Part shown: positions 30,401 to 42,414 of the stretch, in pieces
Position numbering within the stretch: position 1 is the stretch's first letter
Layout: each line of letters opens with the position of its first letter
From: Anthoceros angustus
Taxonomy: Eukaryota > Streptophyta > Anthocerotopsida > Anthocerotales > Anthocerotaceae
Direction of reading: 5' to 3'
Assembly: GCA_010909165.1 (NCBI GenBank)
Contig: VJWM01000063.1
Coordinates: 62,001 to 126,000, forward strand
Length of the DNA stretch: 64,000 bases
Program-made: the position numbers and the translations under genes
Notes under the pieces: generated by a model
What the model saw: only the letters and a program-made list of their open reading frames with translations
Databases searched by the model: none
What the model was told of the DNA's origin: nothing

Positions 30401-31630
30401 ACGCCAAGAAGAGAAGCTGGAGTGTCGTTCGGCGAAGGGGATACAATGACTGCATTTCAAGAAGCCTTGTTGCATAAAATGTGTTTGCTGCGGTTGGGGA
30501 AAGCGCGATTTCAAGAACAACGTGCGCTTTCTTAGCATGGGGAGGCGAGCAGGAGACATATCTGCGGTCTCTTGTTCACCCATCGGATCCCGAGGTGATA
30601 GGGCGAAAGTGGTGACACATGTCATGGGGCGACTATGCGCCGCTTGAAGGCTTTTAGAAGAGTACATTGTCTTGGCCACAGGAGGTATGAGGAGCTAAAG
30701 AGCGAGTCATTCGGAATCACCTTGGGATGGATTTGAACCAAACCGAAGGTCGGCGTGCGATGGATGCCCTTTCGTGGATGGACAACGCTTTCACGTTTAT
30801 GGTAGCGGTACAAACTTGGATGTTTTAATCGCCCGACACGTATACAAAGTTGGAAATATGGACCTTGTACAAGCGTCTGAAAACTCTAACACTGCCACGT
30901 CAAGTACCCATGGTTCTTGAAATTGTGGAGAAGCAACTTCCCAGTAAAATCCCAAGTCCAAGTTTTCAACATGCTCGCTTTGTGCAGTCGAAGAGCACTA
31001 TCAGAACACAATGCACAAGGAAGATCAAGGTAATTTGCACCAATGTGTCCTCCATGAGGTTGTTCACCGCTATGGATTTGCTTCACTACCCCGATGGAGC
31101 GGATGTGCTCTTCCAATACCATTCTCATATGAGATGCATGTACGTGCATGTTCTACTGTTTGTGTTTGGTTTCCAAAAGCAGATGGCCTTCAACAGTGCC
31201 GGCTGCGGCCCGTATTTAGTGGTTTCCACGACCACGAAGCCGCTTGCTCACTCCCTCCCCAGGCAAAGATTTGAGGCGGCCGGCGGCGCCTTCATCCAAA
31301 TGACCCGGGGGCGTGGCGGGGCGGTCGGCGCCCCTCCGCGGGCCGTCGAGGAAGAGATTGTGGGCGCGGTCGGCCTGACCCCCCCCACTTTTATCGCCAT
31401 GTATCCCCATTTGGATGGCGTCGTGCAAATAAGCATTCTGCATGTGAAGAAGTTTCCTTGTTAAGGTCGGCGATGTACTCATTTGGAGGGCCTAACGGAT
31501 GCCGTTTTGAGGATTTTGATATATTTCGACTAGGACATTTGTTTGTGGCACGAGAAATTTCAGTCGCTTTGGAAGCACACGCGTGCGCCTCCACCGAGCG
31601 GAGAAAATGTCCAAACACAGAGCAAGAGCT
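27480..31630. other. Transposon interior, mostly unassigned
   Basis: No gene can be supported. Frames near 31000-31170 (for example YEMHVRACSTVCVWFPKADG) may be the broken N-terminal half of the downstream transposase. Short GC-rich blocks of the form ggccggcggcgcc interrupt otherwise mixed sequence at about 27845, 27935 and 31280. Confidence 0.3.
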
Positions 31631-31639
31631 ATGTGGAGC

Positions 31640-32752
31640 CACATAAGTATATGCTACTATCCATAGATGGAATGGACCAAAAAGAGATTCCTCATCTTCT
31701 CCGGTGGAAAAACCTCGTGAGGAGTGTAAATATTCACCACGTGGTTGGGTGTATGATTCACAACTACTAAGCGAGCCTATTTGCATTATGCGAATTTACT
31801 GAACGACTAAACTGACGATCACCATCATTCGGGACGTTATACATAATTACGAGGGGTCGCCAAGAGTTTTGTATCTCGGACAACACATGGGGAGAACAAG
31901 AACCAGTACTTTTGCATATCCGAACATGCTTGTTGATATGGGTACTTTTGAAAAAGTGAAAGTGGGATTCCTTTTGGTCGGGCATACGCATGATCAAATC
32001 GACCAGATGTTTTCTTGCTTCTCCAAAAGCTTGAGACATAAAGAGGCTCACACCCTGCCCGCATTGTCAGAGATCTTGATGCATGCGTACACTCCGTCAC
32101 CAGAGGTAAAGATATTGACTGAAGTGGCAGACTTTCGGTCATATGTGTGGCCTATTAGACAAGGCCAGAGAGGCCTCACTTATGGAGCGGCTGTAAAGAG
32201 ATTGAACAACTTATCGTTCCAGCACCAGTTTAAAATAACCCGTGAAGAGAAAGCGGACCGCGGGTTCGTGAGCTCGAGCAAGCGATTCCACCTCGCCACA
32301 ATGGGAAACGGAAGGGGGTTTGGAGTTTCTGAAATTTGTCCCTTCCGACACTATAACAGCTGCGCCCCTCACTGCACTGCGGTCAAGGGATAAAAAAGGA
32401 ACACAGGTGACATTATCACCAACTGCAGCCGTTGCCCATCTTAAGGATGGTCTTTCGGAACTTAGGCCTTATGTGACATCACAGGAGTTTTTATGGTGGG
32501 AAGCTTTCTGGTTGGACCAAGAGGAGATTGTTGTTATTGTGCAAAACAACATTGGCCTTGTGCTACAGAATCCTTGGAAATGGTACTCAAGATCGGAAGT
32601 GGATGCAAAACCTCTCCATGTTCCGGATGTGGCGGTCTTTGGAGGAGGCATTGCTAAGGGACCTCCACAACGAGATATGTATTTGGGAGCATACCAAACA
32701 CGGGAGGCAACAACGAAATGGAGCAGTGGAATGGTGATATCGCGGAAATAAA
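31640..32752 (+). pseudogene. DUF7869-like (DDE transposase-derived) protein relic
   Basis: Pieces in order read SIDGMDQKEIPHLLRW (about 31662-31710) and later LGQHMGRTRTSTFAYPNML (about 31873-31930). The diagnostic VGFLLVGHTHDQIDQMFSCF follows (about 31963-32022). The C-terminal part includes WKWYSRSEVDAKPLHVPDV (to about 32630). The G-H-T-H-x-x-I-D-Q-M-F block with an upstream D-G-M-D-Q is the signature of a transposase-like family common in eukaryotic transposons and labelled DUF7869. The pieces are separated by frameshifts, so no full protein can be made. It is the likely transposase of the surrounding element. Confidence 0.65.
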
Positions 32753-32759
32753 GGCGGGA

Positions 32760-34000
32760 TGTTTGTTGCAGTTCCCGGACACGAACGCATAATGACCCTT
32801 TTGGATTGGCAAGGTAAGCTATTGTTCAATTTCATCGCCTCACTTCCTTGTTCATTGGTGCAGGCGGGACACGGCGTCTGAAGGAAGGTACGTAGAAGAA
32901 TACTTAATCGGAGGGATGCCACGAGCTGCGAGCAATGCAGGAAAAGGGGCGAAATCCATCCATCAAAAATATCCAAAAGGTTTTTGTTCACGAAACTGTC
33001 ATCCTCTATTATGGGTTCACATTGACTACGCGGAGACACTTGCGGCTGTAGATAAGAAGGCAATCAAAGAGAAGTTCATTGCGTTGAGGCTTCATTCAAC
33101 CAGAGTGAAAGTCCCACCGAGGATAGTGAAGATGATGGTCATGATGCCGGACCCAGTGAAGATGATGGAGTGGCGTGGAGAGAGTAGAAAGCCCTCGAAT
33201 GTTGTGTCATCTTGCATGGGATCTTGGGAGGCTGTCGTGTGTTGCTCCACATATGTCTCAAAAGAGTGTAGGCCCATGATAGAATATTGGTTGTGCCGTT
33301 TCTGTATACCTCTGTAGACTTCACATGCTATAGAATTTTCGATGTGCAAGCCATTTCCTGTACAAGCGGAGGACATGGAGGAAGTATGGTAGTAGTTAAT
33401 GGCTTGGCATTCATATTGGCAACACATGTAGCCACGGCATGTTTGTGTGTGCGATGTGGAACCGATCGTACGTTTTCCGTATGCCGATTGTAGTCTTTGG
33501 GTTTTAACAATGTGATTATATTCTTGGGCTCAATTTATGGTGGTGCTGAAGCCACCCACTCACCCCACATATAGTCTTTGTGTACACACAACGAGAGCAA
33601 AGGCCTGCTACTACCCGCCTTTCCCAATAGGTCGAGCACGCGAATAGGGCGCCCGGCCGGCGCCTACTCCTCAAACATCCTTGGTCCACAGCCGCCAGTG
33701 GTTCGCGGCTCATCCACTCGATCACCGTCCTTTTTATGAATGTTAAGGGTTTTTGTGCGAGGAAGACCAGCAGTGGCAGGCAGCAATGGTCCTTCACATG
33801 GGTCTTAAATGCACCCAAAATAGGGTCACCTCTTGCACCATAACCCTTCGCTGGCAAGAAATGAACCTCATGTCAATGGTTCACAAGAATGTTCACCCTT
33901 CTTTTCTGCCCTATATTCATTCATACCTCTATAACCACGAGTTGCGGACCCATGTCAAACCCCCTTCAGGGGATATTTCCCGTGAAACCCCCTTCGTGAA
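32760..34000. other. Right end of the transposon
   Basis: A frame at 32916-33317 has no recognisable motif. A GC-rich block (gggcgcccggccggcgcc) lies at about 33648. The last 120 bases are blocks of cccctt and gtgaa leading into the terminal inverted repeat. Confidence 0.35.
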
Positions 34001-34029
34001 TATTCACCCCCTTCACAAGATATCGTGTT

Positions 34030-34200
34030 AGTCATTCTTGTTCAGCAGGCTGCTCACAAATGTGCCCCCTTTGCAAGAAGCCTTGTGAGAAGAAATGTGT
34101 GCACAACGCATGTGCACTAAAGTGCGGAGAAAAATTGCATCGCTGCATGGATTAGTGCACCTGGAATTACAAACATCACTCATCAGAATTTGTTCTAGAT
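34030..34200 (+). pseudogene. NFX1-type zinc-finger gene relic, right part
   Basis: The frame reads SHSCSAGCSQMCPLCKKPCE, then KKCVHNACALKCGEKLHRCM, before a TAG, with more His residues (WNYKHH) beyond. The C-P-x-C-K-K-P-C...C-x-H...C...C-G...C spacing is that of NFX1-type zinc fingers and continues the left part at 24875-24965. The protein is broken by the transposon and by the TAG. Confidence 0.6.
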
Positions 34201-35010
34201 CGCCGCAGCCTCAAGATCAAACAACAATGCAATGCATCATTGCGGCGGCATAGTGTATCATGAGACATGCCTACATTAATAAAAATATCTATAAATCTAA
34301 CACTTAGGAATTCTATCTTATAGAAACACCTGTTTAAAGTATACTATTGTCAAAGAAGTGACATTATATCCTTCAACGGGCGCTCTCAACGGCGATCCTC
34401 CACAAGGCGGCGACAGTAGGTGACGCATCTTCCTCTACCTCCGTGGTTTGCAGGCCGTTTATTCTTCCTGCATATGACATTGTCGGTGCAGTAGGTGACT
34501 TTAGGTAGGGATCTTAGTTGCTCCTCTCCACCTCTACCCCTGGTCCCCTTTGGTTGACCCCTTCTGGATGGGCTTTTCCCATCGGTTTTTCACCTCAATA
34601 AAAACTTTCATTATGTCATTGACAATGATGCCTGTATTGTTATGTCTTCCAAGATATTCTTGCATATTTTTACACTTCTCCATCTTAGGTCTCGATGAGC
34701 TTAGCTCAATTATGAGCTCATAATCGATATATGAGATTTGATAAAATAAATTCATGCAATTATGAGCTCATTGGTTTTCTCAAATGATGAATTACGATAA
34801 TGATAAGTGTATAATACTTTTATTTATATGTATAAAAAAATATCCGTGAAAAATTAAGTTTATTATTTTATTTTACAATATTTTGTTTACCAATGGGTCA
34901 TCATGTATCCATATAACATATATGCAATTCAAAAGAAAACTATTTATGTATATTGTTTCTATGGTAGTTAAGTACATAAGTAAGATGAATGTGGATATGC
35001 AGATATTTTG
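34201..35010. other. AT-rich intergenic stretch
   Basis: Nothing recognisable. It contains AT-rich runs (about 34730-34880) and a repeated short phrase, cagtaggtgac, at about 34415 and 34490. Confidence 0.4.
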
Positions 35011-35014
35011 AAAT

Positions 35015-35335
35015 GTACCGGAAGATTTTTGGAAGACGAAGAGTTTGGTATGATTTAAAGAGAAGATAAGAAATCTTGCCTGCGTCTCAATCTCCGAAGC
35101 AATCAATGCTTCGCGCGTGTGAAGGCTGGCGTGGCATGCCATGCCTCGCCCATCACGATTCTCTCTCATCGTGGTATACTTCTCTCGCAACACCATATGC
35201 AGGATGTCCATACGAGGATGTCGCTGGCTCAAAGATGGCACAACCTCGCACCCACCACAACGAGGTTGTGATGTAAACCAACCATGCTTGATTTTTGGGC
35301 GTAGCGAGTGAACTCGAGCGGTGTCTCAAACTAAA
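35015..35335 (+). repeat. MULE left terminal inverted repeat
   Basis: Best conserved at 35078-35300, where it matches the complement of 38830-39060 with few mismatches. The inner end is near gtgtctcaaactaa (35318-35331). Confidence 0.8.
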
Positions 35336-35445
35336 GGCAGGCGGAGGCGGGGGAGGCGGAGGGCGAGGCGGGGGAGGGAGGGCGGGCCACGCGGGGGCGG
35401 GCGGGCGGGCGGGCGGGCGGGGGCGGGCGGGCGGGTGGGGGTCGG
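35336..35445 (+). repeat. G-rich tract with G-quadruplex potential
   Basis: Runs of three or more G separated by one to three bases occur many times, including consecutive gggc repeats at about 35395-35435. It sits immediately inside the left MULE arm and contrasts with the AT-rich surroundings. The rest of the element up to 36060 holds no recognisable gene. Confidence 0.85.
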
Positions 35446-36137
35446 TCTAGGAGTCACGCTTTGCAGCAACTACCTCCGGATGTCAGCGCTCATCGATGGC
35501 TCTTCCGCTCATCGATGGTTCTTCGTGCCGCTGTGTGAGCAAAGCAAGAGCTTATGATTGAACTTCGACATTACGAAAGTGGCTTCATGAGCGATGCACG
35601 TAAGATGCTGGGCTTTGAGGAAGCCACCAAGAGTTGAAGTTAACCTTGTTCAATCACCGATCTCGGTTTAGGAAAAGCGAGGAGCCTGGAACAAGCGAGC
35701 GAGATTCATTCCTTTGCACCTGGTCACCTCATCGATCCTTCAAACTTGCAAGAGCGGTGAGGATGCCGAAGCTCATTTGAGAAGATGGGACATGCCTCGC
35801 ATCCCGTCTTGTCACGTGCTCATAATTCCATTTGTCTATGTCGTTGGAAGGTTGGTCGCTGAGATAGAGCACCGAATATGTTTGAAATATTTTAAAGCTG
35901 CACTCTAGAGTTCTATGGGAGTTGTCACCGCGGTATCTAGTGTATGCTTTATCGTTGAGGAGGACAACTAGCAAAGGCGGGGACATCGTGGATGGGACGT
36001 ATTTTGAATCGAAGAGTTCAGTAGGAAATTGCCATACAAGAGCCTTCTAGCTTCTCTGGTAGCCTTCATTATTGTACTAATTTGTAAACATCCTAGTAAA
36101 GAAGTCCGAGGCTATACAAAAGCAGTCTAAACAAATT

Positions 36138-36272
36138 CCTCGATTGCAAAATTTCTTAGCCTCGATTGCAAAATTCCTCCTCGATTGCAAAATTAGCCCG
36201 ATTGCAAAATTTCGACCCTTGCAAAATTTTCCCTCGATTGCAAAATTTCTTAGCCTCGATTGCAAAATTCTT
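36138..36272 (+). repeat. Short tandem repeats of cctcgattgcaaaatt
   Basis: About seven imperfect copies of a 16-25-bp unit built on gattgcaaaatt, with tcttag or cct variants between them. They lie between the left arm and the end of the transposase relic. Confidence 0.85.
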
Positions 36273-36454
36273 AGCCTAAAGGTGTCACAAAGTAATCACT
36301 TTTTCTTCTTGGTCTTGAGCGTTCTTCAATGCCCTTGAAACGCACTAAGTTGGTCCTCATTGGAACAAACTCCTCTAATCTGGTTCGCTTGAGGCCTCGT
36401 CCACTGGTGCAACTTCCCTAATACGATGTTGTGCTTGTTCCATTATTATTGACC

Positions 36455-38345
36455 TCAACAAAATAGCAGCTTGGCTTCCACAATGCTTGGAATACCCATA
36501 CAGATTGCATCCAAGTCTCGACGTCGTTTCAGCTTCAACTCCTCCAAGCTACCTGGGTTGATGGGAAGATGTGCGACAACAGCATTGCCGTATTGTGCCG
36601 TTGTATCCTGAACATGATTATCATGTGATATCTCATTCTCCAGAACAAGATTTAGGTCGTAATGTTCTTCCTTCTTCTTGTGCCCGAACATAAGATCCAT
36701 TGGTACACCAAAGGCGCAATAAGCGGGAAGTATGTTCAAATATACCACATACATTGCACCTTCACAACATGTTTGCAAATGAATCCTTTCGCCCCATCCC
36801 ACAAGTACAAAATGCCCATGGAGAATGTGCAGCCTCAATGACGTAAACCTTGTCACTATCCTCGAGAGGACATGCAATATACAAGAGACCCACTGACGGA
36901 ATATGACAGCTAAATGCAGGATGGTGCTCATCGGACAAAACATGCTCATATACCTTCTCGAGTTTTAAATTGACGTAACCCCGGTCTTGGTGAAATCAAG
37001 GTACCCGATGCCGTGCTACCTCGTTCAAGTTGATGAAGAAGCCAATCCATACGCCTTCCACAGCGCAGCCTTGGTAAAAGATACTCTTTCCTTCAAGAAT
37101 CGATGAAAGGCCTCCGGTGCGTGGTATCTTGTCCATGGGAAACATCCTGCAGTTCTTCAACCACATGTCCGGCATAAATGCGAAACATTATTACACACGA
37201 CACCATGTAAACATCCATTCAAGCAACCCTTACGCACAGAAACTAGTGCACTTTGGGCAAAGAATAATACCTATAGAGTCACCCCATCGCTTCTTGAAAT
37301 ACTCAACAAAAGGTGGTTGACTTCCATGCCACTCCTTGTAGAAGAACTCTAACAATACCTTACCCCATGCGTGCCATCTTGTGTATTATGGCCTCGACAT
37401 ACATGATCTCCATAAGAGCTGCCCAAATCTTCTTCCTTGCAATAATGCACTTTACCTTCTTTAAAAGGTTTCATGCCTTCCTTACATGCCATAGACACAA
37501 CACAACATGTATGTTGGCCCCATACCGCTTAAGGCACCTATCTCGCTAAACAATCATCAACTAGGAAGCAACTAGGGACCCATGTTGCACATGTTGTAAG
37601 AGCGACATGTCAGTGGCGTCAACCATGATACCAAAGAAAGTATAGTAGCCTCCACGTGTTAGTGCCCAAGCAACGAATACCATTAAGGTGTTGATCAAAA
37701 CCATCACCGTAAATAAGTGGTACCTATACTTGTTCATACCAAATGTGGCGTCCATGGCTAAAACACTATTGTTACCATGCTTGATGAACATCCGCATGAA
37801 AGGAGTTTGCAACCCTAAAACAAAAGGTTCACCAGTTCGATCTATGGAAGATAAGGTCAAGATTCACTTTGAGCCACATCTCGGTGGACTTTACATCATC
37901 GTGGTCTAGTTTCCACTCACCCGCTTCCACTTGTCGTTTCATGTTCAACACATCCTTGCTGCATGTAGTCATCTCGACGTCACCACCACGCTCATGTCCT
38001 ATGTAGTGACTCATCTTCTCGACACAACGCAACATGCCGACGCATAATCTCCGACAAAACCTTGCAATAAAGACAATGTTTAACCCAATCCTTTTTCTCT
38101 TCGAGATCCAAGGAGCTCTAGACAATTTAGGGTGTCCCACATACTTGGACCATGACAGATATCACCCTCGATCGTGCTCTTCATGAAGAAGGATTTGAGC
38201 AACTTCAGGAATAAGCGCAAGCTTCACAACAAAATTGGCCATACATCCGGTCTTCATGCGCACATTCTTGGGTGTGGTAGCGGCTGAAATCCTCCGGTCC
38301 ATATGAACACCAATACCTACATAGAAACACACTGAAAATACCAAG
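36455..38345 (-). pseudogene. Mutator-like (MULE) transposase relic
   Basis: Reading down the minus strand, a central segment has VLAMDATFGMNKYRYHLFTV and then MVFVAWALTRGG (about 37660-37780). This is the first catalytic Asp region of the MULE DDE domain. Next, near 37470-37520, VVLCLWHVRKAW matches the conserved L-C-x-W-H-V-x-R-A-W stretch. Near 36780 CTCGMG may be part of a SWIM-type zinc finger. Frames at 38140-37829 and 38344-38162 lie upstream. Several frameshifts and stops make it non-functional. The protein would cut and move the surrounding element. Confidence 0.75.
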
Positions 38346-38689
38346 ATTTGGCTTCAACTTAAGGCAAAGAAAGCACATGGACAGAGGCCACCAAGCCAGA
38401 AACCCAAATGGTCGTGGAAATTAGTGTAGAGAACTTGGAAGTTGCGAAAGTACCTATATGTGATTGCATTATCAGATGCACAATTGGTGGTGGTAGTGAA
38501 TTTTGAGTCTTTGAATCCTTCCGATAGAAACTTGCAGCACATTTGAAGCCTTCACCGAAATGAAATCTTCTACTCTATTCCATGGAATGTAGGCAATCTT
38601 CAAATCCTTCAAAACACCGCCAAGTTAGATTATCGGTGCAATGAAATTGCAAATTGCACCTTCAGACTCCATGGACGCACGCTTGGCAG

Positions 38690-38790
38690 AATGCTTGGTT
38701 TAGGTTAATGTGTTTGTCTTTGGGTGCTTGGTTTAGGTTAATCTGTTTGTCTTTGGGTGCTTGGTTTAGGTTAATCTGTTTGTCTTTGGG
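38690..38790 (+). repeat. Three 33-34-bp subterminal tandem repeats
   Basis: The unit tgcttggtttaggttaat(g/c)tg plus tttgtctttggg occurs three times in a row just inside the right MULE arm. Such subterminal repeats are common transposase-binding sites, but that role is inferred here. Confidence 0.85.
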
Positions 38791-38794
38791 ATGG

Positions 38795-39130
38795 TTTGTT
38801 TAAGACACCCGCGCTCAGTTCATACTCTCGCGCACGGTTCTAAAATCAAGCATGGTTGGTTTACATCACAACCTCGTTGTGGTGGGTGCGTATACTGGGT
38901 TGTGCCGTGCTGGGCAAAATACGGCAGTGACATCCTGTATGGACACATGGTGTTGCGAGAGAAGTATACCACGATGAGAGAATCGATGATGATGGCATGG
39001 CATGCCACGCCACGCCTTCCCTGAAGCATTGATTGCTTCGGAGATTGAGATGCAGGCAGAAGTCTTGAAAGACTTCTTCTCTATGTTAGGAACTACACCT
39101 CGCTTTCCTACAAATTTCTCTTTCCAGATG
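38795..39130 (-). repeat. MULE right terminal inverted repeat
   Basis: Reverse complement of 35015-35335. The inner boundary is at tttgtttaagacac (about 38797). The outer part beyond 39060 aligns more loosely. Confidence 0.8.
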
Positions 39131-39984
39131 TTTGTCCCCTATTAAGCAGTGTCACACACATGTGAAAGAAATTATGGTCACTTTCTATGTATACAAAACT
39201 TTTACGAGCTCAAGATTGGGAAAGCATGGTACGTTGGGAATGAATTGAAGATCGAGAAGGAGTAATATGTTCGGGATGAAGTGAAGATTAGCAAGGTATG
39301 GTACGTTTAGGACATGTTGAAGATAGGAGGAAGAAGTCCCATTACGAGCTCATTATTTTGGAGCTTTGAGCGGAGGTGCTACACACATATGAATGAGTAA
39401 ATAGGACTTTGGCTACTAGATCATTCACACCTTGTATGCAAGTATAGGGAGAGATTGAAGAAAGATTTTAGTATAGATAAATATATTCTTATTTTTTGCA
39501 ACAATACTATAGCCACACCATTTGATGTGATCATTTGGGGGGCAACTGGGCATACTGGAAAATATGGAAGAGGTGGCAAGAAACAAGAAAAGGAAGGCAA
39601 AGGTGGCTGAAGACATCCATATGGGTTAGTCTAGGATATGTCCTTTTATATGAAAAGGTGTATTAAAAATATTTATTAGTTATTTATTATTTAATAAATA
39701 TAAATATATATGTAAAAATATTTATTTGATCCTTTGCACTATGGTTTAGGATCTGCATGGGCACTTAGCGAGGATGCTGGGGAATACTATGAAGACCATT
39801 TACAGATTGAGGAGGAAATGGAATATGTAGTTAAGAAATGGGCTTAAGGAAATAAGGTTAACTTAACCTGCCCATTAAGCTGCCGGTTTTCTAGGTTAAA
39901 TTAAATTGGACTTAGTATCCAAAATACCTAGACTTTTCATATGTTTACTAAATAATTGCCTACCAAGGGACCTAGTTAATAAAT
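39131..39984. other. AT-rich stretch without a gene
   Basis: No coding signal. It includes a loose internal repeat (aagatcgagaagg, aagattagcaagg, aagataggagg at about 39246-39335) and an AT-only run at 39660-39730. Confidence 0.4.
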
Positions 39985-41480
39985 CAGCTATTTGTATTTT
40001 CCTATATTTTCCCGAGTTTGGATATAATTCATATCTATAGTTTTATTTTCCAACATTTCTCTAATGTAGTTGTATTCAACTGCTATACGTTTGGTTATGG
40101 AATGGAAAACAAGATTTCTACCTAGTGCTATGGCTCCCTGTCTGTCACAGAATAGTGGTGTAGGTTTGTCTTGTGAGTGATTAAGCTCACTTAAGGCTAA
40201 ATTATACCATACAATATCCTTGGCAACTGAGGTTAGTATTCTATACTGTGACTCGGTGCTTGGCAGGGCAATGGTAGGTTGTTTCTTACTTGACCATGAA
40301 ATAGGGGCTTTGCATAGCAGAAGTATGTAGCCAGATACAAATCTCCGGGTGTCGGGATCGCCAGCATAATCGGCATCATCGTATGCCATCAATGTTAATT
40401 TATTTATGTTGGGCGAGTGTTGATAAACTAATCCTGTATTCATTGTACCCTTGAGGTACCTAAATATGCATTTAATAGATATCCAATATTCACGTCCAAG
40501 ATTCTGTAGGAATTGTGAACAAGCGTTGACTTCAAAGGATATGTCAGGTCGAGTAAAGTTTGCTAAAAATATATTAGTGTGCCAACAACATGTCGATATG
40601 GAATTGCTAACATTTCCAACTTTTCCTCATCTGTTTTCGGACTCATTTGTGATGTGGGTCGTATCCCACTAGCAAAGGCAGTGGGGGAAGGTTTAGCATC
40701 TTCCAATCCAAATTTAATTAAGCTTTCCTTAATATAGTCTGAAAAACACTTAAATTTTTATTGCTTTTATCTCTCATAATATTAACGCCAAGTGCGTATG
40801 TCAATTCTCCTAGGTCAGTCATTTCAAAATGACTTCTTAACCAAGCCTTAATCTCGGCTAGGAGAGAAGTTAAAGAGGAAGCCATAAATATGTCGTCGAC
40901 GTAGACTAAGAGGTAAATTATATCATTTCCTGAGATTAAGATATATATGCAAGAATTTGCCTTGCTTTGTTTAAAATCTCGTTTAATAATCTTAACATGT
41001 ATTACTGTGTTAAATTCCTTGCTTGATTACTTAAGGCCATAAATGCATTTGATGAGTTTACATACCCAATCTTCTTTGCCTTTCACCTCATAATCCTCAG
41101 GTTCTTTCATGTATATTTCCTTTTGCAGACGCCCATATAAATATGCAGTCTTAACATCCAGCATGTGGAGTTCAAGGTCATATTGGGCAGATAAGACAAA
41201 TATCATCCGGAGGGTCGTAAATTTGACTACAAGGACATAAGAGGCCAAAGGTACGTAATCTAGGCTAGGAATTTATGTAAAGCCTCTGGCTACTAGACGT
41301 GCCTTATATCTTTCAATGTAATCATCTCCTTTACTCTTAATTTTGAATACCCATTTGCTTGTTACTATCTTCCTACCCTGTGGAGTTTGACCAATTTCTA
41401 TGTAGAGTTCTTAACCAAAGAGTCATATTCAGAATCTATTGCTGCCTTCCATAAGTCCTTTTCAGGAGAGGAAAAGGTTT
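39985..41480 (-). pseudogene. Ty1/copia retrotransposon pol relic (reverse transcriptase and RNase H)
   Basis: Minus strand, in order from 41480 down. The first part matches the start of copia RT (KWVFKIKSKGDDYIERYKAR, about 41300-41370). Next come VKFTTLRMIFVLSAQYDLEL and LDVKTAYLYGRLQKEIYM (41100-41230). The polymerase motif YVDD lies near 40895-40906. RNase H has LMAYDDADYAGDPDTRRFVS and WSSKKQPTIALPSTESQYRI (40220-40400), with TKRIAVEYNYIREMLENKTI near 40060-40100. Breaks lie between the segments. Gag, protease, integrase and LTRs were not found nearby, so this is a truncated remnant. Confidence 0.88.
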
Positions 41481-42410
41481 ATTTTTAAATGGTATAGAGT
41501 ATAGACTAGTTTAATAGTTGATGCGCAACACTAATTAAGTGAGACAGCTCTCACTTTGGAAGGTTATGGTATGTCATATTTGGGAATGGAATCGATATCA
41601 TTTTTATTATGGCCGATTATTGCAACAAGTCCTTGAACAGCAAGCAAGCGAATTGCTCAATTGCAGGAGAAGAAAAACCAGGGAAAGAAGAGGGCTACGG
41701 ACGAAAAAGGGGAAGAAAGTGGAGGAATGGGCCTCACCCTCTAAGAACTAGGTCCCACTTCAACAAAAAGAGGAGAGGTTAGGAATCAAACGGGCTGCAC
41801 ATGCACGTCTTCCAACATCTGCCTAGTGAAACATTAGAGTTGAAATACTAATTTGGACACTGTCTGGAGATGATGACCCGGATTTGCTAGCGAACAAACT
41901 CGTCAACCCTTGCTCTGGCGTGAAGGGAGACATTGATACTGACTTGATGTCTTCACAACGTTGTGGAAGAGGTTTTACCTTGCGCCACACAAACATATAG
42001 GAGGTTCACAAGAATACAAACAGTTTAGCAACAGAAGAGAACATCTGCAGCGACGATCAAGTGACTTGGCTACGTAGGCGATCAAAAGACCTGTAGAACG
42101 CCTACAGCAGCGCTCAAGTGGTTAGCGATGTGGGTGTTTAAATTTCTGGTAAAGATACTCGCAAATGCGCTTATGAATCTGGCGTTCAGGCTGTTGGTGG
42201 TGATTCACACCACCTGGGACTGATGATCCGGCGCCCATATGGTGATTATTGCCTGTGCAAACGATTGCATTCGTAAGGTTGCTTGCAAGCAGCTGCTGTT
42301 GATGTAAAGAAGTTGGAAAAGGTAGTCGATAAAGATGGTTTTGAGCTGTGGTGCTAACTGATTGAAGCCTCCACAGGATACAGGGCAAATTTTGCGAAGC
42401 TCAGAGATTA
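41481..42410. other. Unassigned spacer, perhaps decayed upstream part of a PPR gene
   Basis: No clear gene. Short frames (for example 41539-41751) have no motif. The last ~250 bases lead directly into a PPR pseudogene and may once have been its N terminus. Confidence 0.3.
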
Positions 42411-42414
42411 TGTG

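Larger units (their letters stand above)
24965..34024. mobile_element. About 9-kb DNA transposon, degenerate
   Basis: The ends are short inverted repeats: cacatcttgtgaagggg at 24964-24980 on the left, and on the right the complement of cacgatatcttgtgaaggggg at about 34007-34028. Both are followed inward by alternating ccctt/gtgaa blocks. Inside are a minus-strand coding relic (about 26.3-27.5 kb) and a plus-strand transposase-like relic (about 31.6-32.75 kb). Flanking sequence on both sides belongs to the same NFX1-type zinc-finger gene, so the element landed in it. No target-site duplication could be confirmed by eye. Confidence 0.6.
35015..39130. mobile_element. TIR-flanked MULE DNA transposon, about 4.1 kb
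   Basis: The left arm (35015-35335) and right arm (38795-39130) are reverse complements over about 300 bp. Left tgcctgcgtctcaatctccg corresponds to right cggagattgagatgcaggca, and left ccacaacgaggttgtgatgt to right acatcacaacctcgttgtgg. Similarity fades gradually outward, so the exact ends and target-site duplication are uncertain. A degenerate Mutator-like transposase lies between the arms on the minus strand. Subterminal tandem repeats lie inside both arms. Confidence 0.8.
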
